DNA from: Akkermansiaceae bacterium
GTDB taxonomy: Bacteria > Verrucomicrobiota > Verrucomicrobiia > Verrucomicrobiales > Akkermansiaceae
NCBI GenBank assembly: GCA_025363295.1
Contig: JANYEC010000076.1
Span: 1 to 64,000 of the forward strand
Length of the DNA stretch: 64,000 bases
Reading direction: 5' to 3'
How positions within the stretch are numbered: the stretch's first letter is position 1; every line of letters starts with the position of its first letter. The notes under the pieces were generated by a model. It saw only the letters and a list, made by a program, of their open reading frames with translations. It did not search any database and had not been told where the DNA came from. The position numbers and the translations under genes are program-made. Shown here in pieces: positions 26,211-35,100 of this stretch.

Positions 26211-29200
26211 TCATTTGCTTACCCGCAGACGAAGCCATGCACGCGATGATGCGGACATGGGATTGAGGTCTTCCACTGTTACGGACTCGGTGCCGTCGCC
26301 CAAGTTCAACGGGGTGAGTTCCTGGAACACCACATTGCCTGATTGCCAAGTTCCGGGTATCAGGGTGACCGAGCGTTCGGCGGTGTAAGTTAATCCACTG
26401 TTGATTGGGCGATGGTAGGTCAGGATGAGGTGCTTGCCGTCGGTTTCTGTCTTGGTGCCAAGGATCGGAAGCAAGGCTACGTCCATGACCGTTGGATTCA
26501 TTGCCAAGGCATATTCGAGGAACGCGGAAACACCGTCGTGATCGTTATCGCTGGTGCCGTCGGCGGGGTTGCCCGAGGCGAGACCATGGCTTGCCTCCCA
26601 GGCATCCGGCATTCCATCGCTGTCGGTATCGAGATTGATGCTGGTATTGACGGCGTAGGGCATGCCGGGAGACCAATCGCCCGCCTGGCTGTCGGTAGCG
26701 CGGGTTCGGAGGAGGACGGTGCCGGAGAATGTCGATCCAAGGTTGGCCGCAGCGTTCCAGACCAGCGTGTGGCTGATACCCGCCGCTTGGCTGGTGAGCT
26801 TCAACGTGGACTGGAAGGTTCCTCCGTCCACGGTGCTGACAGTCGCATTGTTCCAGACCGTTTCCCCATCGCGTTGGTATTGGAGTTCCAAGGATGAGCC
26901 ATGTGCTTCGGCATCCCAGATTCTCACTGCCACGGAGCCGGTTGATCCGCCTTGGGACGGAGTAGGGAGGATTCTCGCCAATGGGACGTGGTTCAGCACC
27001 GGGGCTGTGCCATTCAACGCCGCCTCGATGGATTCCGGCGACCAGTGGATTAGCTGGCATTGCGCGGGTGTCGCGGGATCGACCAGCAAGCCGACCAAGC
27101 CTTCTGTTCCGTTAGCTTCATGGAAGACTTCAAACTGATGCCACGACTTGCCTTTGAAATCGGTGGTGAAAATCTTCCGAACCAAGGGGGATCCGGCATC
27201 CGGTGCGGTCCAGAGGGACACGGTGCCGTCTGGTTCTCCGATAGCTAGGACACTTGGCAGAGAGGAATTTTGCCTTTTAAGGATCGTGATGCCAATCGCA
27301 CTTGATGAAATGGACGTGGAAATGGGAAGCGTCATCGTGGTCCGTAGGATCGGGCTTGGCGTGGATAGCTCATATTCGCCCAAGACAAAGGTGTCGCCGC
27401 TGTTCACCGTGCTGGAGGTATCTTTGTCGTCGACGAATGCATATACCAATGATGTGCCTGAACTTGTTCCCTTCCGAAGTTGTCCAGAGGCAAGTGAATG
27501 GCCGCGCCAGATCAACTTTGATGTGGCGGTTGGATCAGAGAGCGTCTGATAACCCGTGCCGGAACCGGGAAGTTCAATCATGCCTTTGTAAGTCGCCACC
27601 GAATTGGTATCATTCCACAAACCGGAAGAAGTTGTTATCGACCCATAAGGTTCGCTTCCCCCGGCGTTGTTGGGTTCACCTGGATACCAATTCCGGTAGC
27701 TCGCGTTTTCTCCGGAAATCCATTGCCAACCATCACCTGTCAATCCGCGCTGAAGGCCGATCAACATGTTTTGAGAAGGGAAATTGGTCTGAATCCATTG
27801 CTGTTCAGCGGAGTCGTTGACAGTCACCAAATGTCCGCCGTTTTGGGTGGCAGTAATTTCCGCGTCAACCCATGTCATCGGCGATGGCGTCAAAAAATAC
27901 CAATTCCCTGTGGCTGGATTTTTGATTGCTCCGAGAGAAGCAGGAGGCGTGCCGCCGTTAATTTCAATTCCTCCCGCATCCAGCCATCTTGCCTGACCTG
28001 ACAAGACGGGAATCGGCCAACTCCTTTTGCCTGCGCTGGAACTCAGGACCGCCGGCGCTGACCATGTATCGGAAGCAAGGGTCGTGCGGTACATTCCATC
28101 GGCAGCTTGCGCGGCAGGTGAGAGCAGGCCAAGAACGCCGGATGAATTCACGCCCACCACTTGGGCGATTGATGATGAAGTGCTCTCCGCGACCGGGGCT
28201 GTGGATTTAAACCATGTCGTCCCGGCCCGGCGAAACTCCTGAATTCCTGCAACTCCGCTTGGTGGCCGGGAGCCGAGATAAATGGCCGTCCCACGCCCGG
28301 TGGCGCTTTCACCGATCGCCAGGGAATTGATTCCGATGCTGCCGACGCTGGTAGGTGGTGAGACCACCCAGCTAGCATCAGTTTTTTGATAAATCGAAAA
28401 TTGATTGGTGAGCGCGACGATGCTGCCATCCGAGCCCACGACCACTTCATCCGCGCCTGAGCCATCCAACTGCCCTGTCGCCATCACCCAGTTCGTCGGT
28501 GTAAATCCAGAGCTGGCAATCAGTGGATTCGTTACCGGAGACGTATCCATGCTTGGGCGGCTGCCTGCATTGCGGGGATCGGTTCCAGCCTTCCATTCTA
28601 GGAAATTGCTAAACCCATCGTGATCTGGATCACCTGTGGGTCCGTTATCACCCAATGCGGCGGAAGCACCTGAATAAGCCAAGTTGTGCATCCATTCCCA
28701 TGCATCCGGCAGGCCGTCCCCATCGGCGTCCACTTTGGTCAACGTTACATCGCGGATCTTCTGGCTGTTGCCATCGTACGTATAGATCTGGACCAGTCCG
28801 TTATCGCGCTCGGTGGAAATGAGCCGGTCGTTCTTGTCATAGAGCCGCCTCGCCCAGCCCTCGCCCTTGGAGCGGGCGTAATCGCTAAGGCCGTCGTCCC
28901 CCGCTTGCCCTGCTTTTGAGTTGGCGGCGTTGGCTTTGTAGCCTGCGCTTCGAAGTGCGTATTCTTCGAGATTTGTCAGGCCGTCCAGATCGCGGTCCTC
29001 GTTTGCATCGTTCAACAATGGGTTCAGCTCGTTTGCAATCTCCCATGCGTCATCCATTCCGTCTCCATCACTGTCGGAGAGAAGGGGGTTAGTTCCGTAG
29101 ACACCGATCTCGGAAGTGTCGGGAATGCCGTCATTGTCACCGTCAACCGAATTCGGATGGCTGCCCGCACGGTATTCCTGCAGGTTCGTCAGGCCATCCT

Positions 29201-31370
29201 GATCGGGATCCGCATTTCCATCCACCGTGAGCGGCGGGGTTCCAAACCGCACTTCCCAGCCATCAGGAACACCGTCCCCGTCCGTATCCGCCACCAGCGG
29301 ATTGGTTCCGGCAAGGTATTCGGCGTAGTCATCCAACCCGTCACCATCAGGATCGTTGTATTTTGTCAGAGCGGCGTAGCTTTGATTGTCGAAATATCCG
29401 TCCCCAGTCGTGAAGGCGATTGGCGAGCTGGCGAACGAACCGCGTTCCAGACGAATTTCCCCAACGGCTCCAGCTCCCGTCGTTGAAGGATATGCGCCAC
29501 TATCGCCCTGCTGCGCGGAAACGGCTCCCGTCCCGGTGGTCCGGCTTATCAAAAACATGGAACCACCTGCACCGCCTCCGCCAGACGCCGCTCCTGCTTC
29601 TCCACTCGCGCCTGCCGAAGTGATGATTCCGTTGTTTTGGAGTCTCCGACTTATGATGACCAGCAAGCCACCGCCCTTACCACCGGAGCCAGCGTTCGAT
29701 GTGAAAAGCCAATCGAAGCGGGGACCATAAATCGAAGCAATTCGCGTAGGGCCAACACCTCCGCTGCCACCACCCCCACCGAACTCTAAAAACTGGATTC
29801 CTGAAGAAACCGCGCCCCCGCCACCCACGCTTCCGAAATTACCGCCAGCTCCACCGCTGCTGTTCTGCAAGGTGCTATTTGGCATTGGCCAGGAGTTTGC
29901 AATCTTACCTTCTCCAGGAACTCCGATCACTCCGCTGAAAGAACCATAGACCGAGAATCCAGCCCCACTACGGAAACCCTTACCCGACGCATCGATTCCG
30001 CCGCCAGACGCAATCGTGACATCGTTGGCGATGATCGCGACAATTCCGCCGCTGGTTCCATTCCATGGACGTGCAGCGACGGTGCCGTTGACTTGCAGGT
30101 TGTCGTATTGGGGAACGTAGATGCACTGGATCTTCCCTCCGGTCGTCGGGTTGTAGGAATATTTCAGCGGCGACGTAACACCGACTTTCCCATCTCCGAT
30201 CGAAGCGATTTGTACCAATTCGAATGTTCCGGCCGGAGCGCCAATCGCCGGATTACCTTCTTGGATGGCATGAAGCATGAAGATATCTCCGATTTTAACC
30301 GTGATCGGTATCGAGCCTGTGACCGAGGTGCTTCCAGCCGCTTGGGCAGTGGAAATGCCGATCAATAAATCGTTCGGGTAGCTGGTTTGACCTGCGTTCA
30401 CCGTGAGATTCCCATCCACACTGCTCCCAACTCGGAAGTTCTCGATGCTTGCGTCCAAGCCGTATTGGATCTCCCAACTATCTGGTATCCGATCCTTATC
30501 AAAATCACTTTCAGATGGAATCGATGGTGCACCATTCTCATTTGCAAGTGATTGAACCTCGATGTTGGATAGCGCCCGGTCATAAATCCGGACCTCATCA
30601 AGTGCTCCTTGAAAATACCTGACCGCTTGGTTGCTGTTTTGGTTTCCAATTCGAAGAACACGGTTGTTATTTCTCGCATCGCTGCCGCCCATTGAAACCG
30701 TTCCTTCCAAATTACCGTTGAGGTACAATCGAATCTGGTTGTTGGCCCGGTCGATCACTCCTGCGACATGTGTCCAGACGTTCAGCGTTACGCTGGAATT
30801 GCTCGTGATTGAAACGAGCACACCGTAGGGGCCACCTACCGTGCTGACATACCAATCGACTTTTCCGTCAGGTTTGATCCTCAATTCACAGTCAATCTCG
30901 CCAGCATAGCCTGGATCAGCTTTTTCGATGATTGGGCGATAATCGCCATACGCGGTTGGCTTGATCCATGCGGCGAAGGTTTGCTGGTTGCCCATCGCGA
31001 TGGTTGCGCTAACCACGGCCGTGGAGTTGGAGCCGTTGAACAATGCGGCGTCGGGGGAAATCCCGAGTGGACCAGGAGTCACGGTGACGTTGGCGAGGGT
31101 GGCGTGCAGGGCATTTCCGGAAACGTCGTTGCCGGTGCCAGCGGTGAACGGGTAGTGGGCACGGAGGTTGGAGGTGATGTCGGCGTGGGCTTCGGGGGAT
31201 GCCAGACGGAGCAGGATCAGTGCGAGGAATGTGGCGCGATGAAGCAGTCTAAGGGCGTTCGGATGGGAGAGTTGTTTCGAGGTGCAGGAACGCGGCTGGG
31301 ACAGCCGGGAAACGTTCTGCGCAGATTTCGGGGCTTGATGTGGGGTGGGGATGGCGGTAGTTTCCGCCAT
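26211..31370 (-). CDS. Giant secreted LamG/TSP3/C-type-lectin protein
   Basis: A 1719-residue exported protein. A signal segment (LLHRATFLALILLRLA, cleavage near EAHA) ends at about 63. A LamG/concanavalin-like domain occupies 69-270. Calcium-binding thrombospondin-3 repeats (DxDxDGxxD) occur at about 290, 600-780 and 1580. A Gly-rich region lies at 400-560, FG-GAP-like segments at 850-1100, and a C-type lectin domain at about 1150-1270 with GEPNN (EPN) and LWND (WND-type) motifs. It could bind glycans or act as an adhesin. The start ATG at 31370 lies in a palindrome; the same frame continues upstream to 32105, but there it is antisense to the toxin-antitoxin genes and not believable. It is one of two giant minus-strand genes in the island. 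Confidence 0.75.
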   Translation of the reverse strand: MAETTAIPTPHQAPKSAQNVSRLSQPRSCTSKQLSHPNALRLLHRATFLALILLRLASPEAHADITSNLRAHYPFTAGTGNDVSGNALHATLANVTVTPGPLGISPDAALFNGSNSTAVVSATIAMGNQQTFAAWIKPTAYGDYRPIIEKADPGYAGEIDCELRIKPDGKVDWYVSTVGGPYGVLVSITSNSSVTLNVWTHVAGVIDRANNQIRLYLNGNLEGTVSMGGSDARNNNRVLRIGNQNSNQAVRYFQGALDEVRIYDRALSNIEVQSLANENGAPSIPSESDFDKDRIPDSWEIQYGLDASIENFRVGSSVDGNLTVNAGQTSYPNDLLIGISTAQAAGSTSVTGSIPITVKIGDIFMLHAIQEGNPAIGAPAGTFELVQIASIGDGKVGVTSPLKYSYNPTTGGKIQCIYVPQYDNLQVNGTVAARPWNGTSGGIVAIIANDVTIASGGGIDASGKGFRSGAGFSVYGSFSGVIGVPGEGKIANSWPMPNSTLQNSSGGAGGNFGSVGGGGAVSSGIQFLEFGGGGGSGGVGPTRIASIYGPRFDWLFTSNAGSGGKGGGLLVIISRRLQNNGIITSAGASGEAGAASGGGGAGGSMFLISRTTGTGAVSAQQGDSGAYPSTTGAGAVGEIRLERGSFASSPIAFTTGDGYFDNQSYAALTKYNDPDGDGLDDYAEYLAGTNPLVADTDGDGVPDGWEVRFGTPPLTVDGNADPDQDGLTNLQEYRAGSHPNSVDGDNDGIPDTSEIGVYGTNPLLSDSDGDGMDDAWEIANELNPLLNDANEDRDLDGLTNLEEYALRSAGYKANAANSKAGQAGDDGLSDYARSKGEGWARRLYDKNDRLISTERDNGLVQIYTYDGNSQKIRDVTLTKVDADGDGLPDAWEWMHNLAYSGASAALGDNGPTGDPDHDGFSNFLEWKAGTDPRNAGSRPSMDTSPVTNPLIASSGFTPTNWVMATGQLDGSGADEVVVGSDGSIVALTNQFSIYQKTDASWVVSPPTSVGSIGINSLAIGESATGRGTAIYLGSRPPSGVAGIQEFRRAGTTWFKSTAPVAESTSSSIAQVVGVNSSGVLGLLSPAAQAADGMYRTTLASDTWSAPAVLSSSAGKRSWPIPVLSGQARWLDAGGIEINGGTPPASLGAIKNPATGNWYFLTPSPMTWVDAEITATQNGGHLVTVNDSAEQQWIQTNFPSQNMLIGLQRGLTGDGWQWISGENASYRNWYPGEPNNAGGSEPYGSITTSSGLWNDTNSVATYKGMIELPGSGTGYQTLSDPTATSKLIWRGHSLASGQLRKGTSSGTSLVYAFVDDKDTSSTVNSGDTFVLGEYELSTPSPILRTTMTLPISTSISSSAIGITILKRQNSSLPSVLAIGEPDGTVSLWTAPDAGSPLVRKIFTTDFKGKSWHQFEVFHEANGTEGLVGLLVDPATPAQCQLIHWSPESIEAALNGTAPVLNHVPLARILPTPSQGGSTGSVAVRIWDAEAHGSSLELQYQRDGETVWNNATVSTVDGGTFQSTLKLTSQAAGISHTLVWNAAANLGSTFSGTVLLRTRATDSQAGDWSPGMPYAVNTSINLDTDSDGMPDAWEASHGLASGNPADGTSDNDHDGVSAFLEYALAMNPTVMDVALLPILGTKTETDGKHLILTYHRPINSGLTYTAERSVTLIPGTWQSGNVVFQELTPLNLGDGTESVTVEDLNPMSASSRAWLRLRVSK
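31293..31318 (+). repeat. Direct repeat, copy 1, with hairpin core
   Basis: The bases at 31294-31318 match 32041-32065 at 23 of 25 positions. Each copy contains the perfect inverted repeat CGGCTG-GGA-CAGCCG (31293-31307 here). The two copies bracket the toxin-antitoxin cassette in the same orientation. Confidence 0.6.
31351..31370. promoter_or_regulatory. 20-bp palindrome with opposed ATG codons
   Basis: ATGGCGGTAGTTTCCGCCAT is an inverted repeat of seven bases each side of a six-base centre. Both halves start with ATG: on the minus strand it is the proposed start of the LamG gene, on the plus strand it is 18 bases before the preferred antitoxin start. Antitoxins of the Phd type bind such palindromes to autoregulate, so it may be an operator. 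Confidence 0.5.
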
Positions 31371-31623
31371 GCATACGGTATCAGTAGAACATGCTAGGGC
31401 GCACTTGGATGACCTTCTGGAAGAGGCAGTCCATGGCGAGGCGGTGGCCATCGCCGTGGGCGAGGATGTGGTGGTGCGTTGGACGGTGGAGCGGAAATCG
31501 CCTGCTGCCACGGCTGCGACGGGCAGTTGGCCGTTGATGGGGATGTATGAGGGGAAGATGGTGCTGCCGGATGGATGGGACGCGGATCTGCCTTTGGACA
31601 TTTGGGATGCACTCAAGTCATGA
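31369..31623 (+). CDS. Phd/YefM-type antitoxin
   Basis: An 84-residue protein starting MHTVSVEHARAHLDDLLEEA, the classic Phd/YefM N-terminus that dimerises and binds DNA, with EAVAIAVGEDVVVRW in the following beta strand. The C-terminal half should wrap the toxin. It overlaps the toxin gene by an ATGA (stop at 31621-31623, toxin start at 31620). In-frame alternatives at 31345 (GTG) and 31351 (ATG) would extend it upstream. It lies antisense to the N-terminal extension of the giant LamG reading frame and is the more convincing gene there. Confidence 0.8.
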   Translation: MHTVSVEHARAHLDDLLEEAVHGEAVAIAVGEDVVVRWTVERKSPAATAATGSWPLMGMYEGKMVLPDGWDADLPLDIWDALKS

Positions 31624-32006
31624 ACATCCTGCTGGATACCAATGCATTCATTTACGTGCTGGCCAGCCCGCAATCGCTGTCCACTGCCGCAGCGAAGGTG
31701 CTGGCCGACCCTGATACAGTCCCCGTTTGCAGCCAGGCTGTATTCTGGGAAATGACGATCAAATATGCTTTGGGAAAACTGCCGCTGCCTGAGCCTCCGG
31801 GCGATCTGTGGCGGCGCTTGATTCGCGCAAATCCCAGCGGAGTTCTGATGATCACTCCAGAGCATTTGGATCGTCTTGCGACCTTGCCCCATCACCATCG
31901 CGATCCGTTTGACCGCTTGATGATTGCCCAGGCGTTGGAGGAAGGCTGGCCGGTGATGAGCAGTGATGACCAATGGGATGCCTACGGCGTGACGCGGATC
32001 TGGTGA
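31620..32006 (+). CDS. vapC: VapC-type PIN-domain toxin
   Basis: A 128-residue PIN-domain ribonuclease. The acidic residues of the active site are visible: Asp in LLDTNAFIY (residue 6), Glu in FWEMTIKYALGK (about 45), Asp in HHRDPFDRLMIAQA (about 94-97) and Asp in MSSDDQWDAY (about 116). VapC proteins cleave tRNA or rRNA to halt translation until neutralised by the antitoxin, whose gene overlaps it. The pair lies inside the island between the giant genes, with direct repeats on both sides. It may serve as an addiction unit for the island. Confidence 0.85.
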   Translation: MNILLDTNAFIYVLASPQSLSTAAAKVLADPDTVPVCSQAVFWEMTIKYALGKLPLPEPPGDLWRRLIRANPSGVLMITPEHLDRLATLPHHHRDPFDRLMIAQALEEGWPVMSSDDQWDAYGVTRIW

Positions 32007-32039
32007 AGGTGATGCAGGCGGTCGCCCGGCTTCGGCAAC

Positions 32040-32065
32040 CGGCTGGGACAGCCGGGACACATTCT
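32040..32065 (+). repeat. Direct repeat, copy 2, with hairpin core
   Basis: Second copy (32041-32065) of the repeat at 31294-31318, again with CGGCTG-GGA-CAGCCG (32040-32054). It lies 34 bases after the toxin stop codon. Confidence 0.6.
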
Positions 32066-32142
32066 CAAGGCGCTCCGGGCGGATGGCTTGGATGGGGAAG
32101 CTCATGGGTGAGTGGTGAATGGGGATTCTAGGAACTTGGATG

Positions 32143-35100
32143 TTATTTTTTCCCGCTGCTTTTTGAGCCGGTGCTTGTTCCCGCTTTTAAACCAGTCGCG
32201 CTACTACCTCCGCCACTCGAAGGAATCGATAGCGTGGCTCCGGCCCGGATATTGTGGACATTGGTGATGCCATTCGAAGACGCCAAGACTGCCACTGAAA
32301 CTCCTATTCTTGCTGATATGGAGGATAGGGTGTCGCCTGAGCGAATGGTGTAGCTGGAGCCGCCACTGCCACCCGCAGAAGTAGTTCCTGTGGAGCGTGT
32401 CGCTGGCGCTGATGTCGTGGAAGCGATTTTATTCGTTTGTTGCGCGTAAATGCCTGCTGATGTTGAAGCTGCTGAAGCCAAAAATTTGGCAACCATTCCA
32501 CCTGCCACACCATGCCCAATTTCGGCTAGGCCGTGTTTAATCGCTTTTGATCCCCATGTGCCACTGCCTTTGCTTCCAGGAACATCCGGTATAAGTTTAG
32601 ATACACCAAACGATATGGTGTGATCTATCCACTCCTCTCCAAGGGCATCGGTGAATGAATTGTTGTAATCAACACCAAGGAGGCTTCCGACGCTTCGTTC
32701 CGCGGCCAAACCTGCGGAGGCTCCGACTCCACCACCAAGATATTTGACCAAGCCTTTGCCCCCAATTGCACCATCAATAGCACCGCCCACGGCAGCCCCT
32801 ACTACTTTGCTAGTTACTTCAGAGTAGGAATAGCTTCTTCCAATGCTGCCGTTCGAAGCCAGATATTGAATCATTTCATAGTTCATCATTGCAGTAGTTT
32901 TGATCACGCCCGTCAGCGCTCCAACCGTAGCGCCGTAGAATTCCCCGTCTGGGTCTGACATTGTAACAGGATTGCTACCGCCATATCCGTATACCTCCGG
33001 CTTCCACACCGGCCCGATATTCTTCACCGGATCCACGCTCAGAAACACTCCCGCATCTGCCAGATAATATCTGGCCCGCATAAAGTAGAGGCCGGGGAGG
33101 ATGGGCTCTTCCATGACGCCTTGGGAGCCGACGAAGCGGTAAGGATTGGTATCAGTGCCGGTGGCTCCGGTGACGGCGAAGGGACGGCCGTAGTCGGAAT
33201 AGGCGTATTGAGCGGTGGCGGCGCGGGTCTTGTCGGTGAGGCGGACGATGTTGCCGGAGGCGTCGGCATGGAAGCAGGTGATCTTGGTGGGATCAGTGGC
33301 GTCGATCTTCACGGCGAGGTCAGGGCCGTGGATGTAGTAGGAGCCGATGGTTCCTGAAGCATTCGTATCCGCTAGAATGCGCTCCATGCCGCCGATGAGG
33401 TTGAGGACGTAGCGGGTTTCGCTGGGAGCATTTCCCGGTGTGGTGAGGGTGCGGGAGATCCTGCGGCCCATGGCATCGTAGCGGTTGACGACGGTGGACG
33501 GACCTCCGGCGGGTGGCGTGACGGCGAGCTGGGTGGTGCGGTTGTCCTCGTCATAGGTTAGGGCGAGGCTGCCGATGGTGGGGTTGGTGGCTTTGGAGAG
33601 ATTGAAGGACGCGGTGTTATCCGCGTTCTTGAATTCGTAGGTCCAGCTTTTCGCGCCCGAGGGATCGGCGGCATCGTTGCGTGTCTTGACGCGGCCTGCG
33701 TCGGTGTAAAGCGAGGTCTCATCATGGGCGGCGGCTGGAGTATAGGCGGGCAGACCTTTTTCCTTGGCGGAAGTTTGATTGCCATTGTGATCGTAGCCGT
33801 AGCTGAGGGCGATCTGGACCGCGATGGTCGTGGAATCGGTGTAGCTGAGAGAGGTTTGGCGACCGGAATCGTCATAACTGGCGGAGCGGATCATTCCGTT
33901 CGGGTAAGTTTGGCCGGTGAGCCGGCCTTCCTTGTCCCAAGTGTAGGTCAGGGTGTGGGAACCCCAATTCGCAGCCGTGGTCTGGCGGACGAGGCGGCTG
34001 CGGTTGTCGAATTCCTGTGAGAGAATTTTCCCGCCGGGATAGGTGAGACTGGTGACGCGGCCTAGCCCATCGTAGCCGTATTCGACCTTTTTCCCGAAAA
34101 TGTCGGTGGAGCTGATGGGGCGGTCGAGGGGGTCGTAATCGAATTGGGTGAAAGTGGGAACCTGGGTGACGGCTTCGATGCGGATCGCGACCATCACGTT
34201 GCCGTTATTGTCATAGGAAAGGACGTTTTGTCTGCCAGTGGAGAATTGAACGAGGAAAAGGCGACCCGCTGGGTCGTAGAAAAGCGTGCGGGTGATGCCG
34301 GTGGGTTCGCGCTGGGTCTTTAGCCGACCGAGTTCATCGTAGGTGTATGTCCATTCAAGGTTGTCTTGGTTGGTCTCGGTGAAGCGTGCATTCCTTAGGT
34401 CGTAGGTCATGCGGTAGTTGCCATTGAGGGCATCCTTGATGTTGGTGATGTTTCCGACTCCATCGTAGGTGTAGATCCAGATATTGCCTTCTGGATCGGT
34501 CCATTTTTTCAATCGTCCGCGGCCGTCGTATTCGTGGCGGGTTACGGAGCCGTTGGGATTGGTGATGGTGAGAACGCGGCCCGCTTCATCGAAGGTGGTG
34601 CTGCGGGTATTTCCGAGCGGATCGCTCTCGACGGCGACGCGGTTGAGGACGTCGTATTGCTTGCGGTAGAGTTTCCCGGTCTTGTCGCGGGTGATGGTTT
34701 CGTTGCCGTTGGCGTCGTAGCCGTGCTCGGTGTAGTCGAGTGCGGGATCGGTTTCGCGCAGCGGGCGGCCGGCATTGTCGTAGGAACGTAGGCTGGTGAG
34801 AGACTGTTCGATGGGAGGGCCGGTAGGTTGGGAAATCGGGACGTTAGGTGAATTGGCTTGGTAAGGGAGAGAGCGGTTGTTGAACTGTGCGGTGGCGATC
34901 TTACCGGCACGGTCTTTTGTCCAAATGCGGAGGTTGGAATTGTCGTATTGGCTTTCGCTTGTTTGGCCTTTGGCATCGGTCACGAAGCGCTGGCGTCCAA
35001 TGGCGTCAATCACGGTGCTGACGGTGTGGCCGGCCGCATTGGTGGAGCGGATCACGCGACCATTGATGTCGAATTCGCTGGTGCAGGTTTCGCCGATGGT

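Noticed and set aside
31371..32105. N-terminal extension of the LamG reading frame
   Set aside because: The frame stays open on the minus strand but is antisense to a well-supported antitoxin/PIN-toxin pair, is Pro/Ser-rich and has no signal peptide. A start at 31370 with the signal segment further downstream is more credible.
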